From: Solibacillus sp. FSL R7-0668
GTDB lineage: Bacteria; Bacillota; Bacilli; Bacillales_A; Planococcaceae
DNA: 64,000 nucleotides
Direction of reading: 5' to 3'
Assembly (NCBI RefSeq): GCF_038006205.1
Contig: NZ_JBBOUU010000001.1
Span: 994,001-1,058,000, forward strand
Below are positions 28,872 through 37,824 of this stretch, piece after piece. Made by a program: the position numbers and the translations under genes. Numbering within the stretch: the stretch's first letter is position 1; each line of letters starts with the position of its first letter. A model generated the notes under the pieces. It worked only from the letters and a program-made list of their open reading frames with translations, was not told where the DNA came from and ran no database searches.

Positions 28872-30197
28872 ATGAAAACGGCTCAATTAATTGAACAAAT
28901 TCCTAATCTTAATACATTTAAAAAGTATGGAAGAGTGACGAGAGTTGTCGGTTTGATGATTGAGTCTCAAGGTCCGGAAAGTTCAATCGGTGATGTTTGT
29001 AAAATTCAGGTTCAAACATCGAAAAATGGTCCGCAAGTTATTTTAGCAGAGGTAGTTGGATTTAAGGATGAGATTGTCATTCTTATGCCTTATTCCTCGT
29101 TAAAGGAAATTTCCATCGGTTGCCTTGTAGAAGGTACAGGAGTCCCGCTAGAAGTTAAGGTTGGTCCAGAATTAATTGGAAAAGTGTTAGATGCTTTAGG
29201 TAACCCTTTTGATGGACAATCTTTACCGAAAGGCTTAACGACTGTTCAAACGGAAAAAGAACCGCCAAACCCGTTACATCGCCCTCCAATTGACGAACAA
29301 TTGGAAGTAGGTGTAAAGGCGATTGATGGAATGCTAACAGTAGGAAGCGGTCAGCGTGTCGGGATATTCGCCGGTTCGGGTGTCGGGAAAAGTACATTAC
29401 TTGGAATGATTGCACGAAATACAAAGGCGGATATCAATGTCATTGCACTCGTTGGGGAACGTGGTCGTGAAGTTCGGGAATTTATCGAACGCGACTTAGG
29501 ACCAGAAGGGCTTAGTCGTTCCATCGTCGTAGCAGCGACAAGTGACCAGCCGGCATTGATGCGTATCAAGGCGGCATTCACAGCAACTGCTATTGCCGAG
29601 TATTTCAGAGATCATGGCAAAAACGTCATGCTCATGATGGACTCCGTAACACGTGTTGCTATGGCACAGCGTGAGGTAGGATTGGCAGTTGGGGAACCAC
29701 CAGCAACGCGAGGATATACCCCATCTGTATTTGCAATATTACCTTCATTGTTAGAGCGCTCAGGTACAAATATCCATGGCACAATTACCGCGTTTTATAC
29801 GGTATTAGTTGACGGGGATGATATGAACGAACCGATTGCCGATGCAGTGCGAGGGATATTGGATGGGCATATCGTATTAGATCGAAATCTTGCAAATAAA
29901 GGACAGTATCCAGCGATCAATGTGTTAAAAAGTGTAAGTCGTTTAATGAATCATATCGCTGAACCAGAGCATATAAAGGCAGCAAGTCGTTTACGAGAGC
30001 TGTATTATACGTACTCAAAATCCGAAGACCTAATTAATATCGGTGCTTACAAACGAGGCACTTCAAAGGATATTGATGAAGCGATTCACTATGAACCACT
30101 GATTACCTCGTTTTTAAAGCAAGGATTTAAAGATAAAGTTTCCATTGAACAAACCGTTCAAGAAATCATAACATTATCAAATGGTGGTGCGAAGTAA
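28872..30197 (+). CDS. fliI: Flagellum-specific export ATPase FliI
   Basis: Hexameric ATPase related to F1-beta that energises flagellar export. ATG 28872 (SD AAGGA 9 nt upstream) yields MKTAQLIEQIPNLNTF like B. subtilis; the ATG at 28863 overlaps the SD. Walker A FAGSGVGKSTLLGMIAR, catalytic Glu in VALVGERGREVREF, Walker B VMLMMDSVTRVAMAQREVGL. 441 aa. Confidence 0.97.
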   Translation: MKTAQLIEQIPNLNTFKKYGRVTRVVGLMIESQGPESSIGDVCKIQVQTSKNGPQVILAEVVGFKDEIVILMPYSSLKEISIGCLVEGTGVPLEVKVGPELIGKVLDALGNPFDGQSLPKGLTTVQTEKEPPNPLHRPPIDEQLEVGVKAIDGMLTVGSGQRVGIFAGSGVGKSTLLGMIARNTKADINVIALVGERGREVREFIERDLGPEGLSRSIVVAATSDQPALMRIKAAFTATAIAEYFRDHGKNVMLMMDSVTRVAMAQREVGLAVGEPPATRGYTPSVFAILPSLLERSGTNIHGTITAFYTVLVDGDDMNEPIADAVRGILDGHIVLDRNLANKGQYPAINVLKSVSRLMNHIAEPEHIKAASRLRELYYTYSKSEDLINIGAYKRGTSKDIDEAIHYEPLITSFLKQGFKDKVSIEQTVQEIITLSNGGAK

Positions 30198-30646
30198 TGA
30201 ACAAATACACGTATCGCTTTGAAAAAATTTTAGTCGTCAAGGAACAAGAAAAAACAGAAACAGAGCTCGCTTTTAAAGAATCCATTAAAGTATTTGAGGA
30301 AATTGCGACAAAACTATACGACTTATTGAAGAAAAAAGAAGATTTAATTACCTACCAACAAGAGCGATTAATGGTTGGTTCTTCAATAGACGAAATAAAT
30401 CATTATTCGAGATTTATCGACAGCATGGAAAAGACAATTGAAGATGTGCAACAAAAAGTAGTACAAGCCCGTGCGAAAATGAATTGGCACGAGCAAAAGT
30501 TATTAGAAAAAAACTTGGAAGTACGCAAATACGAAAAAATGCGCGAAAATGACTTCGAACAATTTAAAGAAGATCAATTACGTATAGAAGCAACCCTTTT
30601 GGACGAGCTTTCGACAATTGCGTATTACAAAAGGGAAATCAGGTGA
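30197..30646 (+). CDS. fliJ: Flagellar export chaperone FliJ
   Basis: Coiled-coil central stalk of the FliHIJ export complex, equivalent to F1-gamma. 149 aa, almost all helical and charged, starting MNKYTYRFEKILVVKEQEKT; the family is recognised by size, coiled coil and position. It overlaps the fliI stop by one base (TAATG). Confidence 0.93.
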   Translation: MNKYTYRFEKILVVKEQEKTETELAFKESIKVFEEIATKLYDLLKKKEDLITYQQERLMVGSSIDEINHYSRFIDSMEKTIEDVQQKVVQARAKMNWHEQKLLEKNLEVRKYEKMRENDFEQFKEDQLRIEATLLDELSTIAYYKREIR

Positions 30647-30650
30647 TTTC

Positions 30651-31277
30651 ATGGCCAAAAAAACAAAACAACAAATCGAACTTCAAATGGAAGAAACGAA
30701 AGTGGAGATGGAAGGAAAATCTCCTGGTTTTTTCAAAAAGTTTTTTTATCTATTTTTAATTCCGCTTATGTTCATTATTGCGATTTGTTTAATTTTAGCA
30801 ACAGTAACAGAATATAACGTATTCAAAATGGCGGATGAAGCCATTGAAAAAATTCCATTCATCGGCTCAAAAGATGAGGAACCGGCAGTTGCGGAAAACA
30901 CCTCGTTAAATGAAGAAAAAGTAGTATCATTACAGGCTGAAATTCAAGAAAAAGAATTGCAGATTACCAATCTACAATCGCAAATTGATGCATCAGCAGC
31001 TGAAAAAGAGGACTTATTAGCGGAACAAGAACGATTATTGTTTGAAATCGAAAAATTAGAACGTAATCAGGAAGAAGCACAGAAAGAATTTAATGAAATA
31101 TTGTCGACATTTGAAAAAATGTCTGCGAAAACAGCGGCTCCTATATTAGTGCAAATGAGTGATACCGAAAGCTTGCGCATTATGTCGAGCATGAAGCCAG
31201 ATACACTTTCGGCAATCTTTACAAAAATGTCTCCACAGGATGCGGCTCGTTATACAGAGCTATTATCTCAAGAATAA
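30651..31277 (+). CDS. ylxF: YlxF/MotE-like flagellar operon membrane protein
   Basis: 208 aa; ATG 30651 follows AGGTGA, which contains the fliJ stop. Cytoplasmic N-tail, one membrane helix (~32-52, FYLFLIPLMFIIAICLILAT), extracytoplasmic coiled coil (~85-150, EIQEKELQITNLQSQIDA) and a C-terminal block resembling the MgtE N-terminal fold: TAAPILVQMSDTESLRIMSS, then LSAIFTKMSPQDAARYTELL. The same architecture in other bacteria (MotE) supports the stator; a motor role here is inference from fold and location. Confidence 0.82.
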   Translation: MAKKTKQQIELQMEETKVEMEGKSPGFFKKFFYLFLIPLMFIIAICLILATVTEYNVFKMADEAIEKIPFIGSKDEEPAVAENTSLNEEKVVSLQAEIQEKELQITNLQSQIDASAAEKEDLLAEQERLLFEIEKLERNQEEAQKEFNEILSTFEKMSAKTAAPILVQMSDTESLRIMSSMKPDTLSAIFTKMSPQDAARYTELLSQE

Positions 31278-31302
31278 TCCAACTTGAAAGGAGGTGGAAA
31301 GA

Positions 31303-32571
31303 ATGAATATCGCAATGTTACAAGCAATGTCTGCAAAAAACGTACAGCAGCCTAAACCAAAAAGTGCTATCGAAAGCGGCGCAACAGATTCTGATGCATT
31401 TGGTAGTGTATTTAAATCCATCATGTCGACGAATCAAACGTCTGAAACAACTTCTTCAACAACAACAGAAGCAACCCCGATTTTGGAAGAGGTAGCAGAG
31501 ACGTTAGGAACAGATTCTTTAAAGGATTTATTAGCACAGTTAGGGATTGAAATGGATGAAGCCGAGTTATTCGCATTGATCGGTGAAGAGCAAATGCCTG
31601 TTGCAATCGATGAAATGCTTACGTTAGAAAATTTAACAGATATTTTAGGATTAACCGAAGAGCAGCTTACGCAAATAATGCAGCAGCTTTTAGGGGAAGA
31701 AACCCCATTTGAAATGACCGATATTTGGTCAATTATTGAGCAAGCACCAGCTATTTTAAGTGAAATTATGGCAGCAGTTCAAGGTACGCAACAATCGAAT
31801 GTCGTGCCAAATGACATGCAAAAAGTAGTTCAATTATTAAAGCTAGCAGAATTAATCGGTGCCAAAGTTGATACGGTATACCAGCAAGAAATCCAGCTTT
31901 CAAGCTTAAAAGATGCGCTACTTGCATTAGCTAATCAAGCACAGCAATCGCTACAGACGCAAGCGCAACAAGCACCTAAGCAAACATTTGAGCAAATAGT
32001 TCAGCAAGTAACGCAGCAACAATCAACTCAGACAACGCAGCAAGCGACGGTAAAAACTGAAACAGAGCAACCAACAGTAGGCTTACAGCAGCAAGTAACA
32101 CAAACCAAAACGGTGACAATTACACTACCAGCTGAAAAGCCAGCACAGTCGGAAGCGCTTGTTAAAGAAATTCAAAACTTAATGAACCGTAGTCAAATTT
32201 CTGGGCAGCAAGGAAATATGAAATTATTCCTGAAACTATTCCCAGAAAATCTAGGGCAAATACGTATTGAATTAGTTCAAAAAGATGGTGTATTAACAGC
32301 ACGTCTATTAGCAACAACGCCATTAGGAAAAGAGCTATTAGAAAATAATATTAACCAATTAAAAGCAGGATTTGTTTCTCAAAACATTCAAATGGACCGC
32401 ATCGATATTGCGCAATCTTTACAAGATGCTGACCGCAATACACGTGATCAAAGTTTCTTTAATAACTTCTTCGGTCGTCAAAAAGAAGAAGATAAAGAGC
32501 AAGACAATGAGAATGAAGAAGAATCCATTTCCTTTAAAGATTTATTAAGTCAAAATGAGGAGGTAGAGTAG
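31303..32571 (+). CDS. fliK: Flagellar hook-length control protein FliK
   Basis: Secreted molecular ruler that switches export specificity at FlhB. ATG 31303 has AAAGGAGGTGG upstream. N-terminal/central 280 residues are Gln/Thr-rich and low complexity; the conserved C-terminal domain has MKLFLKLFPENLGQIRIELV and LTARLLATTPLGKELLENNI. 422 aa. A second FliK-like protein, YlqG, is encoded at 10493. Confidence 0.93.
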   Translation: MNIAMLQAMSAKNVQQPKPKSAIESGATDSDAFGSVFKSIMSTNQTSETTSSTTTEATPILEEVAETLGTDSLKDLLAQLGIEMDEAELFALIGEEQMPVAIDEMLTLENLTDILGLTEEQLTQIMQQLLGEETPFEMTDIWSIIEQAPAILSEIMAAVQGTQQSNVVPNDMQKVVQLLKLAELIGAKVDTVYQQEIQLSSLKDALLALANQAQQSLQTQAQQAPKQTFEQIVQQVTQQQSTQTTQQATVKTETEQPTVGLQQQVTQTKTVTITLPAEKPAQSEALVKEIQNLMNRSQISGQQGNMKLFLKLFPENLGQIRIELVQKDGVLTARLLATTPLGKELLENNINQLKAGFVSQNIQMDRIDIAQSLQDADRNTRDQSFFNNFFGRQKEEDKEQDNENEEESISFKDLLSQNEEVE

Positions 32572-33303
32572 ATGACAGGCATTACAAATGATTATTATAT
32601 CCCAACAAATGATCCGAACTTCAAAGTAACAGACAAAAAAGATAACGGTGCTCTTGGGAAAGATGCGTTTTTAAAAATTTTAATTACGCAACTTCAAAAT
32701 CAGGATCCAACAAGCCCGATGGATGATAAGGAATTCATTGCACAAATGGCGCAATTCTCATCTTTAGAGCAAATGCAGAATATGACCAAGGCGATGGAAG
32801 ATTTATTAGCGTCACAGCAACAATCACAAATGATGAGTTATTCAACGTTTATTGGGAAAGAAGTAAAATGGCATGAAATAACGGAAGAATTGGACAGTGA
32901 AGATAAGCCTGTTATTAACGAAGGAACGGGCGTCATTAAAGAATTAAAATTTGTTGATGGCAATGTCGTATTCATCTTAACTGATGGAAAAGAAATTTCA
33001 CCTGGTAATATTTCATCTATTTTAGGCGGGGGAACATCTGAAACAGCACCTCCTACACCAACGAATCCAATCGTGCAGGCGAGTGAATTATTAGGGAAGG
33101 CTGTACAATATACGTCAGCAACAACAGGAAAATTGCTAAATGCGGTCATTGAATCCATCGTTCATAAAAAGAGTGGAGACATCGAGTATATTTTAAATGA
33201 TGGGTCTCGTCTAACAAAGGATCAATTTACAGTAGTTGAAGATTCTAAGGAAGAAGCAGCTGAGGATAAAAGTTCTTCTGAATCGGAAACTGTAACTAAA
33301 TAA
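32572..33303 (+). CDS. flgD: Flagellar hook assembly scaffold FlgD
   Basis: Capping scaffold for hook polymerisation. N-terminal hallmark [20 protein letters not shown] then [20 protein letters not shown]. The family core is ~140 aa in B. subtilis; here 243 aa, with a second, similar beta-rich module (about 165-225: [33 protein letters not shown]) after a Pro/Thr linker, and an acidic Ser-rich tail. It starts directly after the fliK stop. Confidence 0.94.
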   Translation: MTGITNDYYIPTNDPNFKVTDKKDNGALGKDAFLKILITQLQNQDPTSPMDDKEFIAQMAQFSSLEQMQNMTKAMEDLLASQQQSQMMSYSTFIGKEVKWHEITEELDSEDKPVINEGTGVIKELKFVDGNVVFILTDGKEISPGNISSILGGGTSETAPPTPTNPIVQASELLGKAVQYTSATTGKLLNAVIESIVHKKSGDIEYILNDGSRLTKDQFTVVEDSKEEAAEDKSSSESETVTK

Positions 33304-33315
33304 GAGGTGATCGAG

Positions 33316-33690
33316 ATGAATCGCGTTCGTATTCAACAAATACCGTATCATCCACCTATCCAACCGACTGTTAAGCAACAGATTAATGCAACGACGAAGC
33401 AATCGTTTATTGAGCATTTAAAGCAAGCAGCGGAGCAACAATTAAAAATTAGTAAGCATGCTACAGAGCGTTTGAATGAACGGAATATTGCCATTTCAGA
33501 AGATGAATGGCAGCAAATTACTGATAGAGTATTTGAGGCAAAAGAAAAAGGTGTAAATCAACCGTTAGTTATTTTAGAGCAAGCGGCACTTGTTGTTAGC
33601 GCAAAAAATGCAACAGTTATTACGGCATTAGATCGAATTGAAGCAAGAGAGCAATTGTTCACAAATATTGACGGTACGATTATTTTATAG
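33316..33690 (+). CDS. TIGR02530-type flagellar operon protein
   Basis: 124 aa, ATG 33316 after AAGAGGTGA. Recognised by the family pattern in the second half: ISKHATERLNERNIAISEDE, VFEAKEKGVNQPLVILEQAA, NATVITALDR and the ending NIDGTIIL. The family is found between flgD and flgE in many flagellated Bacillota but not in the B. subtilis 168 operon. Soluble, no membrane segment. Function not established. Confidence 0.85.
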   Translation: MNRVRIQQIPYHPPIQPTVKQQINATTKQSFIEHLKQAAEQQLKISKHATERLNERNIAISEDEWQQITDRVFEAKEKGVNQPLVILEQAALVVSAKNATVITALDRIEAREQLFTNIDGTIIL

Positions 33691-33797
33691 GCAGGACCTT
33701 CAGAAGTAAGGATGCCTAATGCTGTGGACTGATTGAAGCAGCAACGAAAAATGACAAACCAATATCAAATTGAAAATTGAAGGGAGAACGACATTTT

Positions 33798-34811
33798 ATG
33801 TTACGTTCAATGTATTCAGGGATTTCAGGTATGAAAAATTTCCAAACAAAATTGGATGTTATCGGTAATAATATTGCCAATGTTAATACGTATGGTTTCA
33901 AGAAAGAGCGTACAGTTTTTAAAGATTTAATTTCACAAACACAATCAGGGGCATCTGGTCCTTCCGCTACTCGTGGTGGTGTCAACGCTATTCAAGTAGG
34001 CTTAGGTTCACAATTGGCAGCAATCGATACAATTCATACTTCTGGTTCAATGCAATCTACTGGTCGTACACTTGATTTGGGGATTTCTGGAGAGGGGTTC
34101 TTTATGGTAGCAGATTCAATTGAGGCTCCAGATGAGACAGGTGTTATCCAAAATCCAGAGTTTGGTCCTATATCTTATACACGTGCAGGAAATTTTTATA
34201 TGGATAAAAATGGATATTTGGTTAATGGAGATGGTAAATACTTAGTAGGTTATGCCAATAGTGAAATTGGTACTTATGATGCGTTAGACCCTGAAAACCC
34301 AATCCCATCAAATTTTGATGATGAAAAAGCACTAGTAGATGCAGGGGAATCATTAATTGATCCAACTACAGGCGGATTAATTGACGGCACAGCAGCAGGA
34401 GCAGGAGGAGGTACAGGTACAGGTACACCAACACCTGGTCCGATTCGTGTTCCGGTAACTGCACAATCAATGAGTATATCTAAAGATGGTACAATTTCGT
34501 TTGTAGATTCTGCAGGTAAATTACAATATGCAGGGACACTAGTATTAGCTAAATTTGCAAATGCTAGTGGTTTGGAAAAAACAGGTTCTAACTATTTCCT
34601 ACCTACACAAAACTCTGGTGATGCATATGTACAATTAGGTACTCAAGACGGTATTGGCTCAGTAAACTCAGGCTTTGTCGAAATGTCCAACGTTGACCTT
34701 TCTGAAGAGTTCACAGAGATGATCGTTGCGCAGCGTGGTTTCCAAGCAAACTCACGTATTATCACAACATCAGATGAGATATTACAAGAGCTTGTAAACT
34801 TAAAACGATAA
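33798..34811 (+). CDS. flgE: Flagellar hook protein FlgE
   Basis: Hook subunit. ATG 33798 (AAGGGAG upstream) gives MLRSMYSGISGMKNFQTKLD, the same start as B. subtilis FlgE. N-terminal signature LDVIGNNIANVNTYGFKKER, C-terminal FVEMSNVDLSEEFTEMIVAQ and ITTSDEILQELVNLKR. 337 aa against ~264 in B. subtilis: the excess is an insertion at ~155-213 ending in a Gly/Thr-rich run, followed by PIRVPVTAQSMSISKDG. A 107-bp gap precedes it, with no promoter I can defend. Confidence 0.95.
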   Translation: MLRSMYSGISGMKNFQTKLDVIGNNIANVNTYGFKKERTVFKDLISQTQSGASGPSATRGGVNAIQVGLGSQLAAIDTIHTSGSMQSTGRTLDLGISGEGFFMVADSIEAPDETGVIQNPEFGPISYTRAGNFYMDKNGYLVNGDGKYLVGYANSEIGTYDALDPENPIPSNFDDEKALVDAGESLIDPTTGGLIDGTAAGAGGGTGTGTPTPGPIRVPVTAQSMSISKDGTISFVDSAGKLQYAGTLVLAKFANASGLEKTGSNYFLPTQNSGDAYVQLGTQDGIGSVNSGFVEMSNVDLSEEFTEMIVAQRGFQANSRIITTSDEILQELVNLKR

Positions 34812-34840
34812 TCTTTTAATATCATATTAAATTCATTGTA

Positions 34841-34888
34841 AAGGGGGGTCGGGCCGGCTCTCGTGGAAGGTCCGGCCCTATTTCAATG
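34841..34888 (+). promoter_or_regulatory. Hairpin-bridged Shine-Dalgarno of swrD
   Basis: AAGGGGGG (34841-34848) is 38 nt from the swrD ATG, too far to work linearly. Between them lies a 7-bp all-GC stem GGGCCGG (34851-34857) / CCGGCCC (34872-34878). Folding it leaves 2 + 7 nt between SD and ATG, an ideal distance. The loop also contains GGAAGG. A weak terminator is the alternative, but only TATTTC follows the stem. Confidence 0.55.
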
Positions 34889-35110
34889 ATAGAAGTAACA
34901 AAGCTAAATGGTAAGGCATTTACTTTAAACGCTCTATACATAGAAACAGTCGAAGCTTTTCCTGATACAACGATTACGCTAACGACTGGGCGTAAATTCA
35001 TTGTTTTAGAAACTGAGAAACAGGTGCGACAAAAGGTGAAAGCCTTTTATCAACATATACAAATTTTATCAAACCCGCATCTAAGAGGTGAAGAAGATGA
35101 AGAACAATAA
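34886..35110 (+). CDS. swrD: FlbD-family protein SwrD (YlzI)
   Basis: 74-aa FlbD-family protein; in B. subtilis SwrD raises flagellar motor power and is needed for swarming. The family core [20 protein letters not shown] is at the N terminus, followed by [14 protein letters not shown]. No SD in the normal window; see the hairpin at 34851. It overlaps fliL by 14 nt. Confidence 0.9.
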   Translation: MIEVTKLNGKAFTLNALYIETVEAFPDTTITLTTGRKFIVLETEKQVRQKVKAFYQHIQILSNPHLRGEEDEEQ

Positions 35111-35522
35111 ATTATTAACAATTATGCTCATTATGCTAGTGACGATTACGTTAATCGGTGTTATCGTGGTAGTGTTATTAACACAGCTCGATAAAGGAGA
35201 AGCCAAAGGACCAACGATTGATGAACTTGTTGAATCTAAGGTAGACATCCCAGAAATCACAACAAATTTAGCGGATGGAAGCTTTGTGCGACTTACATTA
35301 ACACTTCAAGCATCCGATAAAGAAGCTGGTGAAGAGTTATTAAAACGTGAGTACCAAGTAAAAGATATCCTAATCCAAGAGCTCTCTGAAATGGAAGAGG
35401 AAGGATTAAAAGGAAAACAGGGTAAAGTTGCATTCCAAAATACGATTAAATCTCAAATCAATGAGCTAATGCAATCCGGTGAAGTAACACAGGTATACTT
35501 TACTTCTTATGTACTTCAATAA
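35097..35522 (+). CDS. fliL: Flagellar basal body-associated protein FliL
   Basis: Single-pass membrane protein that surrounds and supports stators. ATG 35097 after AAGAGGTGAAG; membrane helix ~9-32 ([20 protein letters not shown]); extracytoplasmic domain with [20 protein letters not shown] and the C-terminal [12 protein letters not shown]. 141 aa. Confidence 0.95.
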   Translation: MKNNKLLTIMLIMLVTITLIGVIVVVLLTQLDKGEAKGPTIDELVESKVDIPEITTNLADGSFVRLTLTLQASDKEAGEELLKREYQVKDILIQELSEMEEEGLKGKQGKVAFQNTIKSQINELMQSGEVTQVYFTSYVLQ

Positions 35523-35567
35523 CTGAGTCAATTACAATTGGAATCATCATGAAATGGAGGTGGGCAA

Positions 35568-36563
35568 ATGGCAGGAGATATAATGTCACAGTCTGAGATT
35601 GATGCGCTTTTATCGGCCATCTCAACTGGCGAAATGTCAGCATCAGACATGAAGAAGGACGAAGAAACCCGAAAAGTAAAAGTGTATGACTTTAAACGTG
35701 CGCTTCGTTTTTCGAAAGACCAAATCCGAAGTTTGACCCGAATACACGAAAACTTTGCTCGCCTGTTAACAACATTCTTCTCGGCACAGCTAAGAAGCTA
35801 TGTTCAAATTACAGTAGCATCAGTTGACCAAATTCCTTTTGAGGAGTTTGTTCGTTCCATTCCGAATATGACATTAATTAACGTATTCGAAGTACCGCCA
35901 CTCGATGGTAATATTTTAATGGAAATCAACCCGAATATCGCCTACTCCATGCTAGACCGAATAATGGGGGGGACTGGTGCAAGCCATAGCAATGTCGATA
36001 ATTTAACTGAAATTGAAACGAAAATTATGACGAATTTATTCGAGCGTTCTTTCGACAATTTACGAGAAGCTTGGGAAAATATTGCAGAAATTGATCCGAT
36101 GCTTGTAGAATTAGAGGTAAATCCCCAATTCTTACAAATGATATCGCCGAATGAAACTGTAGTTGTGATATCATTAAACACGATTATTGGTGAAACAACA
36201 GGGATGATTAATATTTGTATTCCTCATGTTGTCCTTGAGCCAATCGTGCCTAACTTATCTGTTCGTTACTGGATGCAGACCAATACAAAAGAGATGTCTC
36301 CAGAACAAACGAAAATGCTTGAAACACGCGTAAAGCAAGCAAAATTACCAGTTATTGCAGAATTAGGAACAACGGATATTACGATTGAAGATTTCTTAAT
36401 GATGGCAACAGGTGATGTCATTCAATTAGAGCAAAAAATTGAAAATCCATTAACATTAAAAGTGGGGAACTTACCAAAGTTCACCGTACAGCCAGGTAAA
36501 TTAAATAAAAAAATGGCTGTTCAAATTATCGACCCTTTGAAAGGAGGAGACGAAGATGAGTGA
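35568..36563 (+). CDS. fliM: Flagellar motor switch protein FliM
   Basis: C-ring subunit that receives CheY-P. N-terminal CheY-binding helix MSQSEIDALLSAI; middle CheC-like domain RALRFSKDQIRSLTRIHENF; C-terminal SpoA domain (TDITIEDFLMMATGDVIQLE). 331 aa. The RBS is GGAGGTGGG. The first ATG gives MAGDIMSQ, analogous to MSGEVLSQ in B. subtilis. Confidence 0.97.
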   Translation: MAGDIMSQSEIDALLSAISTGEMSASDMKKDEETRKVKVYDFKRALRFSKDQIRSLTRIHENFARLLTTFFSAQLRSYVQITVASVDQIPFEEFVRSIPNMTLINVFEVPPLDGNILMEINPNIAYSMLDRIMGGTGASHSNVDNLTEIETKIMTNLFERSFDNLREAWENIAEIDPMLVELEVNPQFLQMISPNETVVVISLNTIIGETTGMINICIPHVVLEPIVPNLSVRYWMQTNTKEMSPEQTKMLETRVKQAKLPVIAELGTTDITIEDFLMMATGDVIQLEQKIENPLTLKVGNLPKFTVQPGKLNKKMAVQIIDPLKGGDEDE

Positions 36564-37800
36564 TGAAATGCTCTCCCAAGAAGAAATTGAGGCGCTATTA
36601 AGGGGCGAGACATTAGAGGATGTTCCTGCTGCGAGCCAAAGTTTAGAAACAGAAGAAATTAAAGTTGAAGATCATTTAAGTCCAATTGAAATTGATGCAT
36701 TAGGTGAGGTTGGAAATATATCTTTCGGTAGTTCAGCTACTGCACTTTCGTCTTTATTAGGGCAAAAAGTTGATATTACAACACCAAGTATTTCAATGAT
36801 TAATCGCAATCGTTTAGAACAAGAATTCCCGCATCCATATGTGGCCATTCAAGTGGAATATACAATTGGTTTATCGGGTATGAATTTACTCGTAATTAAG
36901 CAATCTGATGCGGCAATTATTGCGGATTTAATGCTAGGTGGAGATGGCTTAAATCCGAAGCCAGAATTAAGTGAAATTCAGTTAAGTGCCGTACAAGAAG
37001 CCATGAATCAAATGATGGGTTCTGCTGCAACATCGATGTCAACAATGTTTAATCAAAAGGTAGATATTTCGCCACCTTCAATCGATTTAATGAATTTTTC
37101 GCAAAATGAAGGTACGGATAATATTCCACCTGATGATTTATTGGTGAAAATTTCATTCCGATTACGAATTGGTGATTTGATTGATTCAAATTTAATGCAA
37201 TTACTACCTTTAAACTTTAGTAAAAAAGTAGTAAAGTCATTAATGGGAGAGACGGATGAGCCAGCAGCTACTTTAGCACCAGCGCAACCGACACCAACTG
37301 TCCAACAACCTGCACCTCAGCCAGTGCAAGAGCCTGTCCAACAGCCTGTTCAGCAACCAACACAGCAGCCGGTTTATCAACAACCAATGTATGAGCAACC
37401 GATGTATCAGCAGCCAATGTATGAGCAACCGATGTATCAGCAGCCAATACCGCAGCAACCGGTGTATCAAGTACCACCTGCTAACGTCCAACAAGCTCAA
37501 TTTGCTAGTTTTGATTCAGCGAATATTTCGCAAGGTGAAGCGCGTAATTTGAATATGTTACTAGATATTCCATTACAAGTAACAGTAGAGTTGGGTCGCA
37601 CGAAACGCTCTGTAAAAGAAATATTAGAGCTGTCAAGTGGTTCAATCATTGAGTTAGATAAGCTTGCAGGGGAGCCTGTTGATATTTTAGTGAACAGTCG
37701 TTTAATTGCGAAGGGCGAAGTCGTAGTAATTGATGAGAACTTTGGTGTTCGAATCACAGATATTTTAAGTCAAGCTGATCGCTTGAACAATTTAAGATAG
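36556..37800 (+). CDS. fliY: Flagellar motor switch phosphatase FliY (FliN/Y)
   Basis: C-ring component that also dephosphorylates CheY-P. N-terminal CheY-binding motif MLSQEEIEALL; CheC-type domain with two phosphatase motifs (EVGN at ~55, EAMN at ~155); a Pro/Gln/Tyr/Met-rich linker (~240-310); C-terminal SpoA/FliN domain (LLDIPLQVTVELGRTKRSVK). 414 aa, longer than B. subtilis (~378) because of the linker, which contains a perfect 30-bp tandem duplication. It overlaps fliM by 8 nt. Confidence 0.96.
   Translation: MSDEMLSQEEIEALLRGETLEDVPAASQSLETEEIKVEDHLSPIEIDALGEVGNISFGSSATALSSLLGQKVDITTPSISMINRNRLEQEFPHPYVAIQVEYTIGLSGMNLLVIKQSDAAIIADLMLGGDGLNPKPELSEIQLSAVQEAMNQMMGSAATSMSTMFNQKVDISPPSIDLMNFSQNEGTDNIPPDDLLVKISFRLRIGDLIDSNLMQLLPLNFSKKVVKSLMGETDEPAATLAPAQPTPTVQQPAPQPVQEPVQQPVQQPTQQPVYQQPMYEQPMYQQPMYEQPMYQQPIPQQPVYQVPPANVQQAQFASFDSANISQGEARNLNMLLDIPLQVTVELGRTKRSVKEILELSSGSIIELDKLAGEPVDILVNSRLIAKGEVVVIDENFGVRITDILSQADRLNNLR
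37384..37443 (+). repeat. 30-bp tandem duplication in the fliY linker
   Basis: Two perfect, adjacent 30-bp units encoding Pro-Met-Tyr-Glu-Gln / Pro-Met-Tyr-Gln-Gln pentads, in frame, with degenerate copies on both sides. A likely slippage-prone, length-variable tract. Confidence 0.85.
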
Positions 37801-37824
37801 TTTTCTAATTGGAGGAATCAGAGT

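Noticed and set aside
37384-37443. fliY repeats as a CRISPR-like array
   Set aside because: Direct adjacent repeats without spacers, in frame within a coding linker.
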